Source: Kribbella capetownensis (GTDB taxonomy: Bacteria; Actinomycetota; Actinomycetes; Propionibacteriales; Kribbellaceae). Taken from it: DNA of 64,000 bases. Location: assembly GCF_004331485.1 (NCBI RefSeq), contig NZ_SJKD01000006.1, positions 310,001-374,000 of the forward strand. The letters are read 5' to 3'. Positions 1-8,958 of this stretch are shown here, piece after piece. Every line of letters begins with the position of its first letter. Within the stretch, counting starts at the first letter, position 1. Below the pieces are notes generated by a model that was not told where the DNA came from, ran no database searches, and saw nothing but the letters and a program-made list of their open reading frames with translations. Made by a program: the position numbers and the translations under genes.

Positions 1-1117
1 CGGCGGCCAGGATGCGGCTGCCACAGCGCCGGTTGACGCTCAGCACATACCGATGGGCGGGCGTGCCGTCCGCGTTCGGGAAGTGCTCGGGGAACTCGTC
101 CAGGTTGGCGACGGACGCGCCGCGCCAGCCGTAGATCGCCTGGCACGGATCGCCGACCGCGGTGACGGGGTGACCGCGGCCGTGCTCGACATCCGGGCCG
201 GCGAACAACGCGGTGAGCATCCGGCGCTGCGAGACCGAGGTGTCCTGGTACTCGTCGAGCAGGACGACCTTGTACCGCGAGCGCTCGGCGACCGCGACCT
301 CCGGGCACTCCTCGGCCAGCCGCGCACCGAGCGCCATCTGATCGGCGAAGTCGACGACGCCGCGCTCCCCCTTGTAGGCCTGGTACTCCTCGACCAGCTG
401 CAGGATCTCGCCTCGCTTCAGCGCGGTCTCCGCGAGCTTGCGCACCTCGACCGTCTGCTTCCGCGCCGCCGCCACCTCTTGTCGTACTGCCTCGTCATGA
501 TCGCGTACGTCGTCCGCCCGGAGCAGGTGGTCCGCGAGCTCACCGTCGAGCGCGAGCAGGCTGTTGACGAGCGTGGGCACGTGATGCGAGGCGAAGCGGA
601 TCGGCCCGGCAGACCGCCGTACGACGCGGCCCGCGAGCTGGAACCGGGTCGCGTCGGCCAGGACTCGGGCGTCTGGCTCGAGCCCGAGACGGAGGCCGTG
701 CTCGGCGATCAGCGTGCCGGCGAAGGCGTGGTACGTCGAGACGACCGGCTCGCCAGGCTCCTCGGGCTCCCAGTTCGGGATGTTGCTGCGGAGGTGGGCG
801 GCGAGGATCGGGGGCTGGTCCTTCGGCAGGGTCGATCCGAGCACGCCGGCCTTGGTCAGATCGTCACGGATCTTCACGTCGAGCTCGTTCGCCGCCTTCT
901 TCGTGAACGTCAGCCCGAGCACTTCCTCCGGCAGCACCTGCCCGGTGCAGATCAACCACACCACCCGAGCCGCCATCGCCGTCGTCTTCCCGGACCCGGC
1001 GCCCGCCACGATCACCCCAGGCGCCAACGGCGCCGTAATCGCCGCCAGTTGCTGATCACTGAACGGAATCCCCAGTAGTTCACACAACTCAGCAGTCGAG
1101 TTCAGCTGAGCGCGCAT
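1..1117 (-). CDS. adnB: UvrD-family helicase, AdnB-like subunit (3' end outside window)
   Basis: The N-terminal ~372 codons of an SF1A helicase are visible, reading leftwards off the window. Translation from the ATG at 1117 gives Walker A AGAGSGKTT near residue 39, a DEYQDTS Walker B box near 285 and a GDPCQAIYGWRGAS motif near 320. In actinobacteria the gene after adnA is adnB; AdnAB is an ATP-driven heterodimeric helicase-nuclease that resects double-strand breaks, and AdnB is reported as the leading motor. The nuclease domain expected at its C-terminus lies outside the window. The frame stays open upstream of 1117 but has no other start codon, so ATG 1117 was chosen. It begins 56 nt after the adnA stop, consistent with one transcript. 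The helicase family is certain; the AdnB name rests on context. Confidence 0.9.
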   Translation of the reverse strand, partial: MRAQLNSTAELCELLGIPFSDQQLAAITAPLAPGVIVAGAGSGKTTAMAARVVWLICTGQVLPEEVLGLTFTKKAANELDVKIRDDLTKAGVLGSTLPKDQPPILAAHLRSNIPNWEPEEPGEPVVSTYHAFAGTLIAEHGLRLGLEPDARVLADATRFQLAGRVVRRSAGPIRFASHHVPTLVNSLLALDGELADHLLRADDVRDHDEAVRQEVAAARKQTVEVRKLAETALKRGEILQLVEEYQAYKGERGVVDFADQMALGARLAEECPEVAVAERSRYKVVLLDEYQDTSVSQRRMLTALFAGPDVEHGRGHPVTAVGDPCQAIYGWRGASVANLDEFPEHFPNADGTPAHRYVLSVNRRCGSRILAA

Positions 1118-1172
1118 CAGCAGACCCGCTTGTCGGAGCAGGTCGGGCCAGCAGGGTCGGGGTGGGCGTGCA

Positions 1173-4100
1173 TCAGACGATCTCCCGGCCTTCGGGTTGG
1201 ATGGGGCAGAGTGGGCGGGCTTCGCAGCGACTGCAGCCATCGTTGCGTTTGGCAATGAATTCCTCGGAGCGGACCATCGCCTCGGCGTGTTCGACCGCCT
1301 CGTCGAGCCAGGTCTTGCCGTCGTCGTCGGCCTCGAGCGGGCCCTGGTGCTGCACCTTCGGGAAGCCGCTGTCGTCGTGGCGGAGCTGGACGAGCTCGGC
1401 ACCGCCTGCGACCGGCTCCTCGCCAAGATCCTTCAGCTGGCGGGACGCGATGGCGCGCTGGTAGATCGCGAGCTGCACATGCCGCGCCAGCGCCGGCTTG
1501 GTCGGCATCGAACGGCCGGTCTTGAGGTCGACCACGCGGATCGTCCCCTCACCGTCCTGCTCGATCCGGTCCATCCGCCCCTTGACCCGCACCGCCGGCT
1601 TGTCGGTATCCGGCAGCAGTACGTCGAAGTCCACCTCGGTGCCCACCAGCGTGCGATCCGGCCGCCCCTGGTGCCACGCGACGAACCGCCGCAGCGCGTC
1701 CTCCGCCTCGACCCGCTCCCGGTCCGAGATCCAGGTCGACTCGAAGTCGAGCTGCGTCCACACCTTGTCGAGCCAGCCGGTCAGCTCGTCCACCGACGGC
1801 GGCAGCGTCCCGGTCGCGACCGCATCCGCCAGCGTGTGCAACACCATGCCGAACCCGATGGCCGACGTACTGGGCGTCTCTCCGCCCGCACGCCGCTGCA
1901 GGAACCATCGCAGCGGACAGTCGACGATCGTCGTCAGCGCACTCCCCGACAACGGCACCGGCAGATCCGGGTCCGCGATCGGCCGCTCCGACCGGGTCCG
2001 CTCCCGCACTCCCCACCACCGGGACGGATCGGCCGTCGGCACCAACGAATGCTCGCGGTCGTCGACGGCATCGGCCAGCAACGCCAGCCGATCCGCCGCC
2101 ACTCGCTTCAACGCGGGCGACGAGGACGGATCCGACAACACACAGCGCAGATCGGCGACCAGACCGTGCAACGACAACGGCCGCCGCGGCCGCCCCGCGA
2201 CCAATTTCAAAGGAATGTCGAGCTCGGCAAGAAATCTCGAGGGTTGGTCCCCGTCCGCCTCAGGCGCCTGGACGGCCGTCACGATCAACCGCTCCCGAGC
2301 CCGCGTGATCGCGACGTAGAACAACCGTCTCTCCTCGGCCAGCAACGCACCGGCCGACAACGGATCGATGAGCCCATCAGTGCCGAGCCGATCCGGCTCC
2401 AGCAAAGAACCGCGCCGCCGCAGGTCCGGCCACTGTCCTTCCTGCACACTCGCGACAACGACGAGCCGCCACTGCAGACCCTTCGACCGGTGCGCCGTCA
2501 TCAGCTGTACGCCGGCCTCGCGGTACGTCGCGTCGAACCGGTTGTCCCCCGCGATGTCCAACGATTCGAGCTCCGAGAGGAACGCTGACACGCCCTTGAA
2601 CCCGACCTGCTCCTCGGCCCGGCTCGCCGCGTCGAACAAGGCACACAACGAATCCAGATCCCGGTTCGCCGCCCTGGCCGGCTCCCCACCCGAGTTGGCC
2701 TGACCGCGCAACCGCCGCAACCACGGCGACTCCGACCACAGCGACCACATCACCTCGTCCGGGGCGGCGCCGGCGGTCACGATGTTCCTTGCCTTGAGCA
2801 ACCTCTCCCCCAGCGCGACGAACCGGGCCTCGGCCGGCGACGCCTCCTGGTCGAGGAGCAGCGGATTCATCAAGGCCTCGCGCAGCAACTCGTCCGACGA
2901 CCGCGGCAACCGCTGGCCGCCCGCCGCCTCCCGGTCCCGCCGCCGCAGCACCCGCGCCAGCCGCCGCAACTGCCCCGCATCCATCGCGCCCAACGGTGAC
3001 AACGCCAACGCCCGTACGACGTCGACCGTCAACGTCGACGGGTCCGCGACCGCACGCAACGCCAGCAGCATCGGACGTACGGCGGGCTCCCGGGACAACG
3101 GCAGTTCGTCACCGGCCACGTCGACCGGGATCCCCGCGGCCGCAAGCGCGCGACGCAACGGGGGGATCGAACGACTGCCGGACCGGACCAGCACCGCCAT
3201 CTCGTGCCAGCCGACTCCGTCCTGGACATGTGCTCGCCGGAGCAGGTCGGCGATGTGCTCGAGCTCGGCGCCGCTGGTGGAGTAGAGGTTTGCCTCGACC
3301 TTCCCGGCACCGTAGACACAGCTGCTCGCATCCGGGTTCCGGAAGCGGTCGAAGGTGTCGCGGTCCAGCGTCCCTGGCACACCGAGGCGGCTGACGACAT
3401 TGCGAGACACGCGCTGCAGCGTCGTACCGAACCGGCGGGTCGTGCCGAGCGCGATCTGGGCCGCGTCCGCGCCATCCGCCGTACGGAACTCGTCGGTGAA
3501 GCGCAGCAGACCGCGGACGTCGGCGCCGCGGAACGTGTAGATGGACTGGTCCGGGTCGCCGACGACGACCAGGTCGCGACCGTCGCCGGCGATCGCCTGG
3601 AGCAGCTTGGTCTGACCGGGATCGGTGTCCTGGTACTCGTCGACGAAGACGGCCTTGAACTCGGTGCGGAGCTTGGCCTGGACCTGCGGCTGCTGGGCCA
3701 GGATCACCGCGCGGTGGATGAGCTCGGAGTAGTCCAGCACCTGCTCGTGGTCGAGGATCTGCAGGTACTCCTCGAAGAAGTCGCCGACCGCCACCCACTC
3801 GGCCCGCTCGGCCGACTGCCCGATCGCGGACAGGTCCTCCGGGTCGAGTCCGAGCTGCCGCGCCTTGCCGATCACGGCCTGCACCTCGTCGGTGAACCCG
3901 CGCGTCTTCAGCGCCGGATGCAGACTGCTCGGCCACTTCACCGCACCGACCTCACGGCTGCCGGACAGCGCCTCGGTCAGCCGCAACGACTGCTCCGGGC
4001 CGGACGGAAGGCGGAGCGGTACGTCGAACGCGTCGGCCGGGGTGAAGCGTCGCAGCAACGCGTAGCAGAAGGAGTGGAACGTCATCGACGGCATCACTCG

Positions 4101-4388
4101 CGTGGTCCTGCCGAGGCGTCCGGTGATGCGGTCTCTCAGCTCGGTCGCGGCCTTGCGGCCGAACGTGAGCACGAGCACTTCGTCCGGACTGAGGCCGCGG
4201 TTGCGGACTCGATCGACGACAGCCTCGACGAGGGTCGTCGTTTTCCCGGTCCCTGGGCCGGCCAGCACCAGCAAAGGTCCGGCCGGGTGATCCACCACAG
4301 CTTGCTGATCAGCATCCAGAACAGGGGCTTCAGCACTCCGCCCCGCGGCCCGGATCAACCGATACCGGGACCCCTGTCTGCTGACCAT
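1173..4388 (-). CDS. adnA: Helicase-nuclease subunit AdnA-like (UvrD motor + PD-(D/E)XK nuclease)
   Basis: A 1071-residue fusion of an SF1A helicase and a RecB-type nuclease, the usual size for AdnA. Walker A (LAGPGTGKTT) is at about 42-51, VDEYQDTD near 249 and GDPDQSIYTFRGAD near 276. The C-terminal third carries the nuclease motifs GRMDRIE (~939) and VVDLKTG (~953). One cysteine near 823 (VDCPLRWF) plus the trio in CSRCEARPLC (~1050-1060) fits the four-Cys 4Fe-4S clamp of AddB/AdnA nucleases. It should act with the downstream adnB product in end resection for recombination. A hairpin at 4504-4545 separates it from the upstream alkyltransferase-like gene, so it probably has its own promoter in 4389-4500. 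Confidence 0.93.
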   Translation of the reverse strand: MVSRQGSRYRLIRAAGRSAEAPVLDADQQAVVDHPAGPLLVLAGPGTGKTTTLVEAVVDRVRNRGLSPDEVLVLTFGRKAATELRDRITGRLGRTTRVMPSMTFHSFCYALLRRFTPADAFDVPLRLPSGPEQSLRLTEALSGSREVGAVKWPSSLHPALKTRGFTDEVQAVIGKARQLGLDPEDLSAIGQSAERAEWVAVGDFFEEYLQILDHEQVLDYSELIHRAVILAQQPQVQAKLRTEFKAVFVDEYQDTDPGQTKLLQAIAGDGRDLVVVGDPDQSIYTFRGADVRGLLRFTDEFRTADGADAAQIALGTTRRFGTTLQRVSRNVVSRLGVPGTLDRDTFDRFRNPDASSCVYGAGKVEANLYSTSGAELEHIADLLRRAHVQDGVGWHEMAVLVRSGSRSIPPLRRALAAAGIPVDVAGDELPLSREPAVRPMLLALRAVADPSTLTVDVVRALALSPLGAMDAGQLRRLARVLRRRDREAAGGQRLPRSSDELLREALMNPLLLDQEASPAEARFVALGERLLKARNIVTAGAAPDEVMWSLWSESPWLRRLRGQANSGGEPARAANRDLDSLCALFDAASRAEEQVGFKGVSAFLSELESLDIAGDNRFDATYREAGVQLMTAHRSKGLQWRLVVVASVQEGQWPDLRRRGSLLEPDRLGTDGLIDPLSAGALLAEERRLFYVAITRARERLIVTAVQAPEADGDQPSRFLAELDIPLKLVAGRPRRPLSLHGLVADLRCVLSDPSSSPALKRVAADRLALLADAVDDREHSLVPTADPSRWWGVRERTRSERPIADPDLPVPLSGSALTTIVDCPLRWFLQRRAGGETPSTSAIGFGMVLHTLADAVATGTLPPSVDELTGWLDKVWTQLDFESTWISDRERVEAEDALRRFVAWHQGRPDRTLVGTEVDFDVLLPDTDKPAVRVKGRMDRIEQDGEGTIRVVDLKTGRSMPTKPALARHVQLAIYQRAIASRQLKDLGEEPVAGGAELVQLRHDDSGFPKVQHQGPLEADDDGKTWLDEAVEHAEAMVRSEEFIAKRNDGCSRCEARPLCPIQPEGREIV

Positions 4389-4503
4389 CGCACCATCCCA
4401 GCAGACCCCACCGACAAATCCTCACGCCCACCCCGAGCACTCCTCGAATAGCCGGAAACCGGACGCGACAAACTTTCCGTCCACCCCCGGCATCAACAAG
4501 ACA

Positions 4504-4545
4504 CCGGCGGCGCGAAGGCTCGGGGCGGAGCAGTCGCGCCGCCGG
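4504..4545 (-). terminator. Hairpin downstream of the alkyltransferase-like gene
   Basis: Perfect 12-bp arms (4504-4515 and 4534-4545) enclose an 18-nt loop, 3 nt beyond the stop of the minus-strand gene at 4549. There is no T-run, which is common for actinobacterial terminators. It may insulate adnA from that gene. Confidence 0.6.
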
Positions 4546-4548
4546 CAT

Positions 4549-4869
4549 CTAGTGCTCGGTGTGCGAAGGCTCGGGGTCCCAGCGAACGGCGCGCAGGTTC
4601 ACCCGGCCGTTGGTCACGCGGACCCCGTCGGACCGCAGGTTGTGCAGCTGCTCATCGCCAACTTCATCAGCAGGCACACCCGAAGCACGGATCACCCGCC
4701 ACCACGGCACGCTCCCGCCGTACTCCCGCATGATCGCGCCGACCTGTCGGGGACCACCCTGCCCGACGTACTCCGCGATGTCCCCGTACGTCGCCACGCT
4801 GCCCGGCGGAATCGACTCCACCGCCCGCAACACCGCCTCGATGTACTCGTCCCGATCCACGCATCCCAA
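4549..4869 (-). CDS. MGMT-fold alkyltransferase-like (ATL) DNA-binding protein
   Basis: A 106-residue single-domain protein with the C-terminal DNA-binding fold of O6-alkylguanine-DNA alkyltransferase: IPPGSVATYGDIAEYVG (20-36) and the active-site region at 55-60. The catalytic PCHRVI motif reads PWWRVI, so the alkyl-acceptor Cys is Trp, as in ATL proteins (usually PWHRV), and the following His is also Trp. Without the Cys it cannot demethylate DNA; ATLs are known to bind alkylated guanine and direct nucleotide-excision repair. The position beside adnAB matches Rv3204 beside Rv3201c-Rv3202c in M. tuberculosis. The last codons contain a 14-bp sequence repeated just downstream at 4512-4525. Confidence 0.88.
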   Translation of the reverse strand: MGCVDRDEYIEAVLRAVESIPPGSVATYGDIAEYVGQGGPRQVGAIMREYGGSVPWWRVIRASGVPADEVGDEQLHNLRSDGVRVTNGRVNLRAVRWDPEPSHTEH

Positions 4870-4891
4870 CCTAGCGGGCAGAGCAGACAGT

Positions 4892-5731
4892 TCAGGCGAG
4901 TGGGGCGACTGCCTTGGCGAGGGGTTCGAGGACGGAGGGTGGGGCGTCCAGGGGGAGGTTCAGGACGACCATGTCGACTCCTGCTTCGCCGTACGCCGCC
5001 GCGGCCGCGACCGCGGTGTCGAGGGGCTCGTCGGGATCGATCCTGACGTTGACCGAGCAAGTGATGTCGTTGACGTCGCGGCCGACGTCCTCGCAGTGCT
5101 TGACGAGGATGTCCTTGAGGGGCTTCCACTCCTCCGGGTTCGCGACGATCACGTTCCAGTGCTGGGCCCAGCGGGCGACCGCGCGCAGGGTGCGCTTCGG
5201 GCCCTTGCCGCCGATGGCGATCGGCGGGTGCGGGGTCTGCACGGCCTTCGGCTCGCAGTACGCGTCGGTGAGCTTGATGTACTTGCCGTCGAAGTTCGCG
5301 ACCTTCTCGGTGAGCAGCGCGACGATCGCCTGCATGCCCTCGTCGAACCGGTCGAAGCGCTCCTTCAACCCGTACAGCTCGATGCCGTACGCCGTGGTCT
5401 CCATCTCGTTCCAGCCCGCGCCGAGGCCGAGTTCGAGCCGGCCGCCGGAGATGATGTCGGTGGTCGCGGCCATGTTCGCCGTGACGGCGGGATGCCGGTA
5501 GATCATGCCGTTGACCTGGCACCCGATCCGGATCCGCTGCGTCGCCTGCGCGAGTGCGGCGAGCGTGGTCCAGGCCTCGAGATTCGGGCCGGCCATGTCA
5601 CCGGTCAGCGGGTAGAAGTGGTCCCAGTGCCAGGCCGACTCGAAGATCTCGAACTCGTCCGCGGCGATCCACACGTCCCGCAGCTGCTGCCACGTGGTGT
5701 GCTCCGGCCTGGTCTTGATCGCAAACCGCAT
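4892..5731 (-). CDS. LLM-class (luciferase-like) F420-dependent oxidoreductase
   Basis: A 279-residue TIM-barrel flavin/F420 oxidoreductase. It opens MRFAIKTRPEHTTW and carries the LLM features SAWHWDHFYPL (substrate and cofactor loop), LGLGAGWNEME and PPIAIGGKGPKR (phosphate binding). The start at 5731 is preferred to an ATG 39 nt upstream because a GGGAGGA sequence lies 6 nt before it and the family begins here. Relatives use F420H2 or FMNH2 on varied substrates; nothing here identifies the substrate. It stands alone between the ATL gene and DUF2277, all on the same strand. Confidence 0.87.
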   Translation of the reverse strand: MRFAIKTRPEHTTWQQLRDVWIAADEFEIFESAWHWDHFYPLTGDMAGPNLEAWTTLAALAQATQRIRIGCQVNGMIYRHPAVTANMAATTDIISGGRLELGLGAGWNEMETTAYGIELYGLKERFDRFDEGMQAIVALLTEKVANFDGKYIKLTDAYCEPKAVQTPHPPIAIGGKGPKRTLRAVARWAQHWNVIVANPEEWKPLKDILVKHCEDVGRDVNDITCSVNVRIDPDEPLDTAVAAAAAYGEAGVDMVVLNLPLDAPPSVLEPLAKAVAPLA

Positions 5732-5834
5732 GTGCGTCCTCCCTAGGCAACCGTTTCCCAGGTGGGACATTACCCGCGATCACAGCACTCAGCCGCAGCG
5801 GCGGCCGGCGAGCACCTCCTGTCGCAAGGCGGGA

Positions 5835-6101
5835 CTAGTCGAGGCCGAGTCTTGCGCGCACCTCGGGACGGCGCAGTGGCGGCACGGTCTGCGGTGGGTT
5901 GCGGCGCTCGGGCATCTCCGCCAGCAACTGCTGGGTGATCTTGGCGACCTCGGTCGCGGCCCGCTCGATCGGGCCGCGGGTGGTCGAGCTCAGCGAGCCG
6001 ACGCCGGACACCTTGCGCGCGTACTGCAGCGCGGCCGCGTAGATCTCCTCAGAGGTCGCGGCCGGCTCGAGTCCCCTCAGGACGGTGATGTTTCTGCACA
6101 T
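5835..6101 (-). CDS. DUF2277 family protein
   Basis: An 88-residue protein beginning MCRNITVLRGLEPAAT and containing AALQYARKVSG, the hallmark of DUF2277 proteins, whose role is unknown. The start was placed at the MCRNI methionine (6101) rather than the ATG 21 nt upstream, because family members begin there. No clear ribosome-binding site precedes it, so the mRNA may have a very short leader. It is divergent from the TetR gene at 6190, with a small inverted repeat at 6162-6176 between them. Confidence 0.8.
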   Translation of the reverse strand: MCRNITVLRGLEPAATSEEIYAAALQYARKVSGVGSLSSTTRGPIERAATEVAKITQQLLAEMPERRNPPQTVPPLRRPEVRARLGLD

Positions 6102-6161
6102 GCCAAGACAGTAGTCGGCCACAGGGACAAACCAACGGAATTCCTACGGGGTATTGACTTC

Positions 6162-6176
6162 CCTAACGGTATTAGG
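6162..6176. promoter_or_regulatory. Candidate TetR operator
   Basis: CCTAA and TTAGG arms of 5 bp with a 5-nt spacer lie in the divergent interval, 14 nt before the TetR start codon. Position and symmetry fit autoregulation; short arms keep confidence modest. Confidence 0.4.
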
Positions 6177-6189
6177 TTTTCCTCAACAT

Positions 6190-6828
6190 ATGAGCACAGC
6201 TGGTCTGGACCGCCGTACCCGCCGCCGTCAGGCGACCATCGAAGAGATCCTCGACGTCGCCATCGAACTGATGGAGGCCGAGGGTGTCGCGGCGCTCAGC
6301 CTGTCCGCGGTGGCCCGCCGGCTCGGCATGCAACCGCCGTCGCTCTACCAGTACTTCCCGTCCAAGATGGCCATCTACGACGCGCTCTACCAGCGCGGCA
6401 ACGAATTGCTGCGCGACGCCTACCGGTCCGCGGGGCTGACCGCGAACACCGACGACCAGCTCGAGCTCAACCTGATCGTGGCGACCGCGTTCTGCCGCTG
6501 GTGCTTGGCGCACCAGGTGTACGCGCAGCTGATGTTCTGGCGCACGATCCCCGGCTTCGAGCCGAGCCCGGAGGCCTACGCGCCGGCCCTGGAATCGATC
6601 CAGGACCTCCGCGGCCATCTGCAGGCGACGGTCGACGCCGGGCACCTGCACCCGGACGCGGCGAGCGACGAAGGGATCGCGCTCCAGACGTCGATGATGG
6701 CCGGCCTGATCTCGCAGCAGATCGCGAACGAGCCGGACGCCTCGTTCGAGGGCGGACGCTTCATCCGGCTGCTGCCGACCGTCCTCGAGATGTTCTACCA
6801 GCACTATTCACCGACCAGGGGGAAATGA
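6190..6828 (+). CDS. TetR/AcrR family transcriptional regulator
   Basis: A 212-residue regulator. The N-terminal helix-turn-helix (about 12-58) has TIEEILDVAIELMEAEGVAA and LGMQPPSLYQYFPSKMAIYD, typical of TetR proteins; the C-terminal ligand domain is of the WHG/TetR_C type. ATG 6190 is chosen over an in-frame TTG at 6154 because the TTG lies upstream of and would read through the palindrome at 6162-6176. The stop overlaps the start of the next gene (ATGATG), so the two are probably translated together and the regulator likely controls that enzyme. Confidence 0.88.
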   Translation: MSTAGLDRRTRRRQATIEEILDVAIELMEAEGVAALSLSAVARRLGMQPPSLYQYFPSKMAIYDALYQRGNELLRDAYRSAGLTANTDDQLELNLIVATAFCRWCLAHQVYAQLMFWRTIPGFEPSPEAYAPALESIQDLRGHLQATVDAGHLHPDAASDEGIALQTSMMAGLISQQIANEPDASFEGGRFIRLLPTVLEMFYQHYSPTRGK

Positions 6829-7610
6829 TGAGTGCAGTACTCGCAGAGCAGATCGGACGCGCCGATCGGCCGCGATGCAAGGTCCATCGGGACGCCGAGA
6901 TCCGGACGTGGCACGACCTGCTGGCGTCGATCGAGGGGACCGAGTGGCAGCGCCGTACGGTGTGCGACGAGTGGGACGTCGCGGACATCGCCGGGCATCT
7001 GATCGGCCAGGCGGAGGACGTGATCACGCCGTGGTCCTTCCCGCGGCGCTTCCGGAAGGGCAAGCGGGTCTACCCGGGGATCCCCCGCTTCGACGCGCAC
7101 ATGATGGTGCAGGCCGACGAGCACCGCGGTACGCCGCCGGCCGAACTGCGGACATTGTTCGACACGCTGTGGGCCAAGGCGACCCGCAGGATCTCACGCA
7201 GTCCGGAGCTGTTCCGGCGGATCACGATGCAGGCGGACGACTTCCCGCGGATGTCCCTGGCCTACGTGCACGACATCCTGCTGGCGCGGGACCTGTGGAT
7301 GCACCGGGACGACATCTGCCAGGCGCTCGGACGGTCCTTCGACGCCGGACCGTACGCCGAGGAGATCATCGGACAGGTGATGTACGACGTGGTCGACGGA
7401 CCGTTCTGGGGTGACCGGCCGACCGTCGTACTGGAACTCACGGGCCCGGGAGGTGGGACGTACCGGCTCGGGAGGGATGAGCCGGTCGGTCGCGCCGCGG
7501 TAGACGCCGTCGGCTACATGCGAACACTGTCAGGCCGCGACGACGCACCTGTGGTCTCAGGTGACGCCGCCGCGGTCGACGCGGTCAGTTCGTGCCGGAT
7601 GCCGTTCTAG
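6828..7610 (+). CDS. Maleylpyruvate isomerase-family (mycothiol-dependent, DinB-like) enzyme
   Basis: A 260-residue protein with the MDMPI_N/DinB-like four-helix fold: WHDLLASIEGTEWQRRTVCDEWDVADIAGHLIGQAED near the N-terminus matches the 'W...VCdeW.v.dl..Hl' pattern of the TIGR03083 superfamily. Members are mycothiol S-transferases or isomerases; the substrate here is unknown. Two tandem ATGs occur at 6825 and 6828; the second is better spaced from AGGGGG. It overlaps the TetR stop. Its TAG stop shares the palindrome CTAG with the TAG stop of convergent moeZ. Confidence 0.8.
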   Translation: MSAVLAEQIGRADRPRCKVHRDAEIRTWHDLLASIEGTEWQRRTVCDEWDVADIAGHLIGQAEDVITPWSFPRRFRKGKRVYPGIPRFDAHMMVQADEHRGTPPAELRTLFDTLWAKATRRISRSPELFRRITMQADDFPRMSLAYVHDILLARDLWMHRDDICQALGRSFDAGPYAEEIIGQVMYDVVDGPFWGDRPTVVLELTGPGGGTYRLGRDEPVGRAAVDAVGYMRTLSGRDDAPVVSGDAAAVDAVSSCRMPF

Positions 7611-8797
7611 TACGACGGCTGGCTCGGGTCGATCTGGTCGACCCAGGCAACCACTCCGCCACCGACGTGGACGGCGTCGGAGAAGCCTGCACCCTTCGCG
7701 ATCGCCAGCACCTCGGCGGAGCGGACGCCCGACTTGCAGTGGAACACCAACTGCTTGTCCTGCGGCAGCTTCTCCAGCGCCACGCCGGTCTGGAAATCCG
7801 CCTTCGGGATCAGCACCGAGCCCGGGATCTTGTTGATCTCGTACTCGTTCGGCTCGCGGACGTCGATCAGGACGAAGTCCTTCTCGCCGTTGTCCTTGAG
7901 CTTGATCCACTCGCTCAGCTGCTTCACCGAGATGGTCGAGCCGACGGCCGCGTCGGCCGCCTCCTCGGTCAGCGCGCCGCAGAAGCTCTCGTAGTCGATC
8001 AGCTCGGTGACGGTCGGGTTCTCACCGCAGATGGCGCAGTTCGGGTCCTTGCGGACCTTCAGCGAACGCCAGTTGAGGTCGAGCGCCTCGTAGATGTTCA
8101 GCCGGCCGAGCGACGGGTCGCCGATGCCGGTGAGCAGCTTGATCGCCTCGGTGACCTGGGCCGCGCCGACGGACGCGCAGAGCACGCCGAGTACGCCGCC
8201 TTCCGCGCAGGACGGGACCATGCCGGGGGGCGGCGGCTCCGGGTACAGGCAGCGGTAGCAGGGGCCGTGCTCGGCCCAGAACACGCTGATCTGGCCGTCG
8301 AAGCGGAAGATCGAGCCCCAGACGTACGGCTTGCCGAGCAGCACCGCGGCGTCGTTCACCAGGTACCGGGTGGCGAAGTTGTCGGTGCCGTCGACGATCA
8401 GGTCGTACTGCTCGAAGATCTCGAAGACGTTGTCGTTGTCCAGCCGGGTCTCGTGCAGGACGACGTTCGTGTTCGGGTTGGTCTCGAGAATCGACTCCTT
8501 GGCCGACTGGGCCTTGGACTTGCCGACGTCGGACTGGCCGTGGATGATCTGGCGCTGCAGGTTCGACTCGTCGACGGTGTCGAACTCGACGATCCCGAGG
8601 GTGCCGACGCCGGCCGCGGCCAGGTAGAGCAGCGCCGGGCTGCCCAGGCCGCCGGCGCCGATGACCAGCACCTTGGAGTTCTTCAGCCGCTTCTGTCCGG
8701 CCATCCCGACCTCGGGGATGATCAGGTGCCGCGAATACCGGCGCACCTCGTCGATGGTCAGCTCGTCGGCTGGTTCGACCAGCGGTGGCAGTGACAC
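7607..8797 (-). CDS. moeZ: Adenylyltransferase/sulfurtransferase MoeZ
   Basis: A 396-residue fusion of a ThiF/MoeB E1-like adenylyltransferase and a rhodanese domain. GAGGLG (48-53) binds ATP; CYRC and CAIC pairs form the structural zinc site; the rhodanese domain occupies about the last 105 residues with catalytic Cys354 in HCKSGVRS. MoeZ proteins adenylate and thiocarboxylate sulfur-carrier proteins (MoaD, CysO, ThiS-like) for molybdopterin, cysteine or thiamine synthesis. GTG 8797 is preceded by GAGGAG at the right distance. The homologue Rv3206c occupies the same neighbourhood in M. tuberculosis. The gene converges on the mycothiol-type enzyme, the two stops overlapping by 2 bp. Confidence 0.95.
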   Translation of the reverse strand: MSLPPLVEPADELTIDEVRRYSRHLIIPEVGMAGQKRLKNSKVLVIGAGGLGSPALLYLAAAGVGTLGIVEFDTVDESNLQRQIIHGQSDVGKSKAQSAKESILETNPNTNVVLHETRLDNDNVFEIFEQYDLIVDGTDNFATRYLVNDAAVLLGKPYVWGSIFRFDGQISVFWAEHGPCYRCLYPEPPPPGMVPSCAEGGVLGVLCASVGAAQVTEAIKLLTGIGDPSLGRLNIYEALDLNWRSLKVRKDPNCAICGENPTVTELIDYESFCGALTEEAADAAVGSTISVKQLSEWIKLKDNGEKDFVLIDVREPNEYEINKIPGSVLIPKADFQTGVALEKLPQDKQLVFHCKSGVRSAEVLAIAKGAGFSDAVHVGGGVVAWVDQIDPSQPSY

Positions 8798-8958
8798 GTG
8801 TCGGCTCCTCGTGAAGATGTCGGACGGGATCTCCGGTTTTCAACCATCCGTCCCACCTCCATGTTCCCGCACAACCGAACCCACCCCGGCCGGAGTCCGA
8901 ATCCCGGACCCTCCGTCTCACTCTCGCGACTACGAGTGGCGGTGGGAGGTGGAGGTCG

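Noticed and set aside
53..1078. Long plus-strand open frame opposite the left-edge helicase
   Set aside because: The minus-strand frame encodes clear UvrD motifs; the plus frame is an antisense artefact of GC bias.
5694..7610. 638-codon plus-strand frame suggesting a fusion with the mycothiol-type enzyme
   Set aside because: The first two thirds are antisense to the F420 oxidoreductase and DUF2277 and out of frame with TetR; the enzyme starts at 6828 with its own ribosome-binding site.
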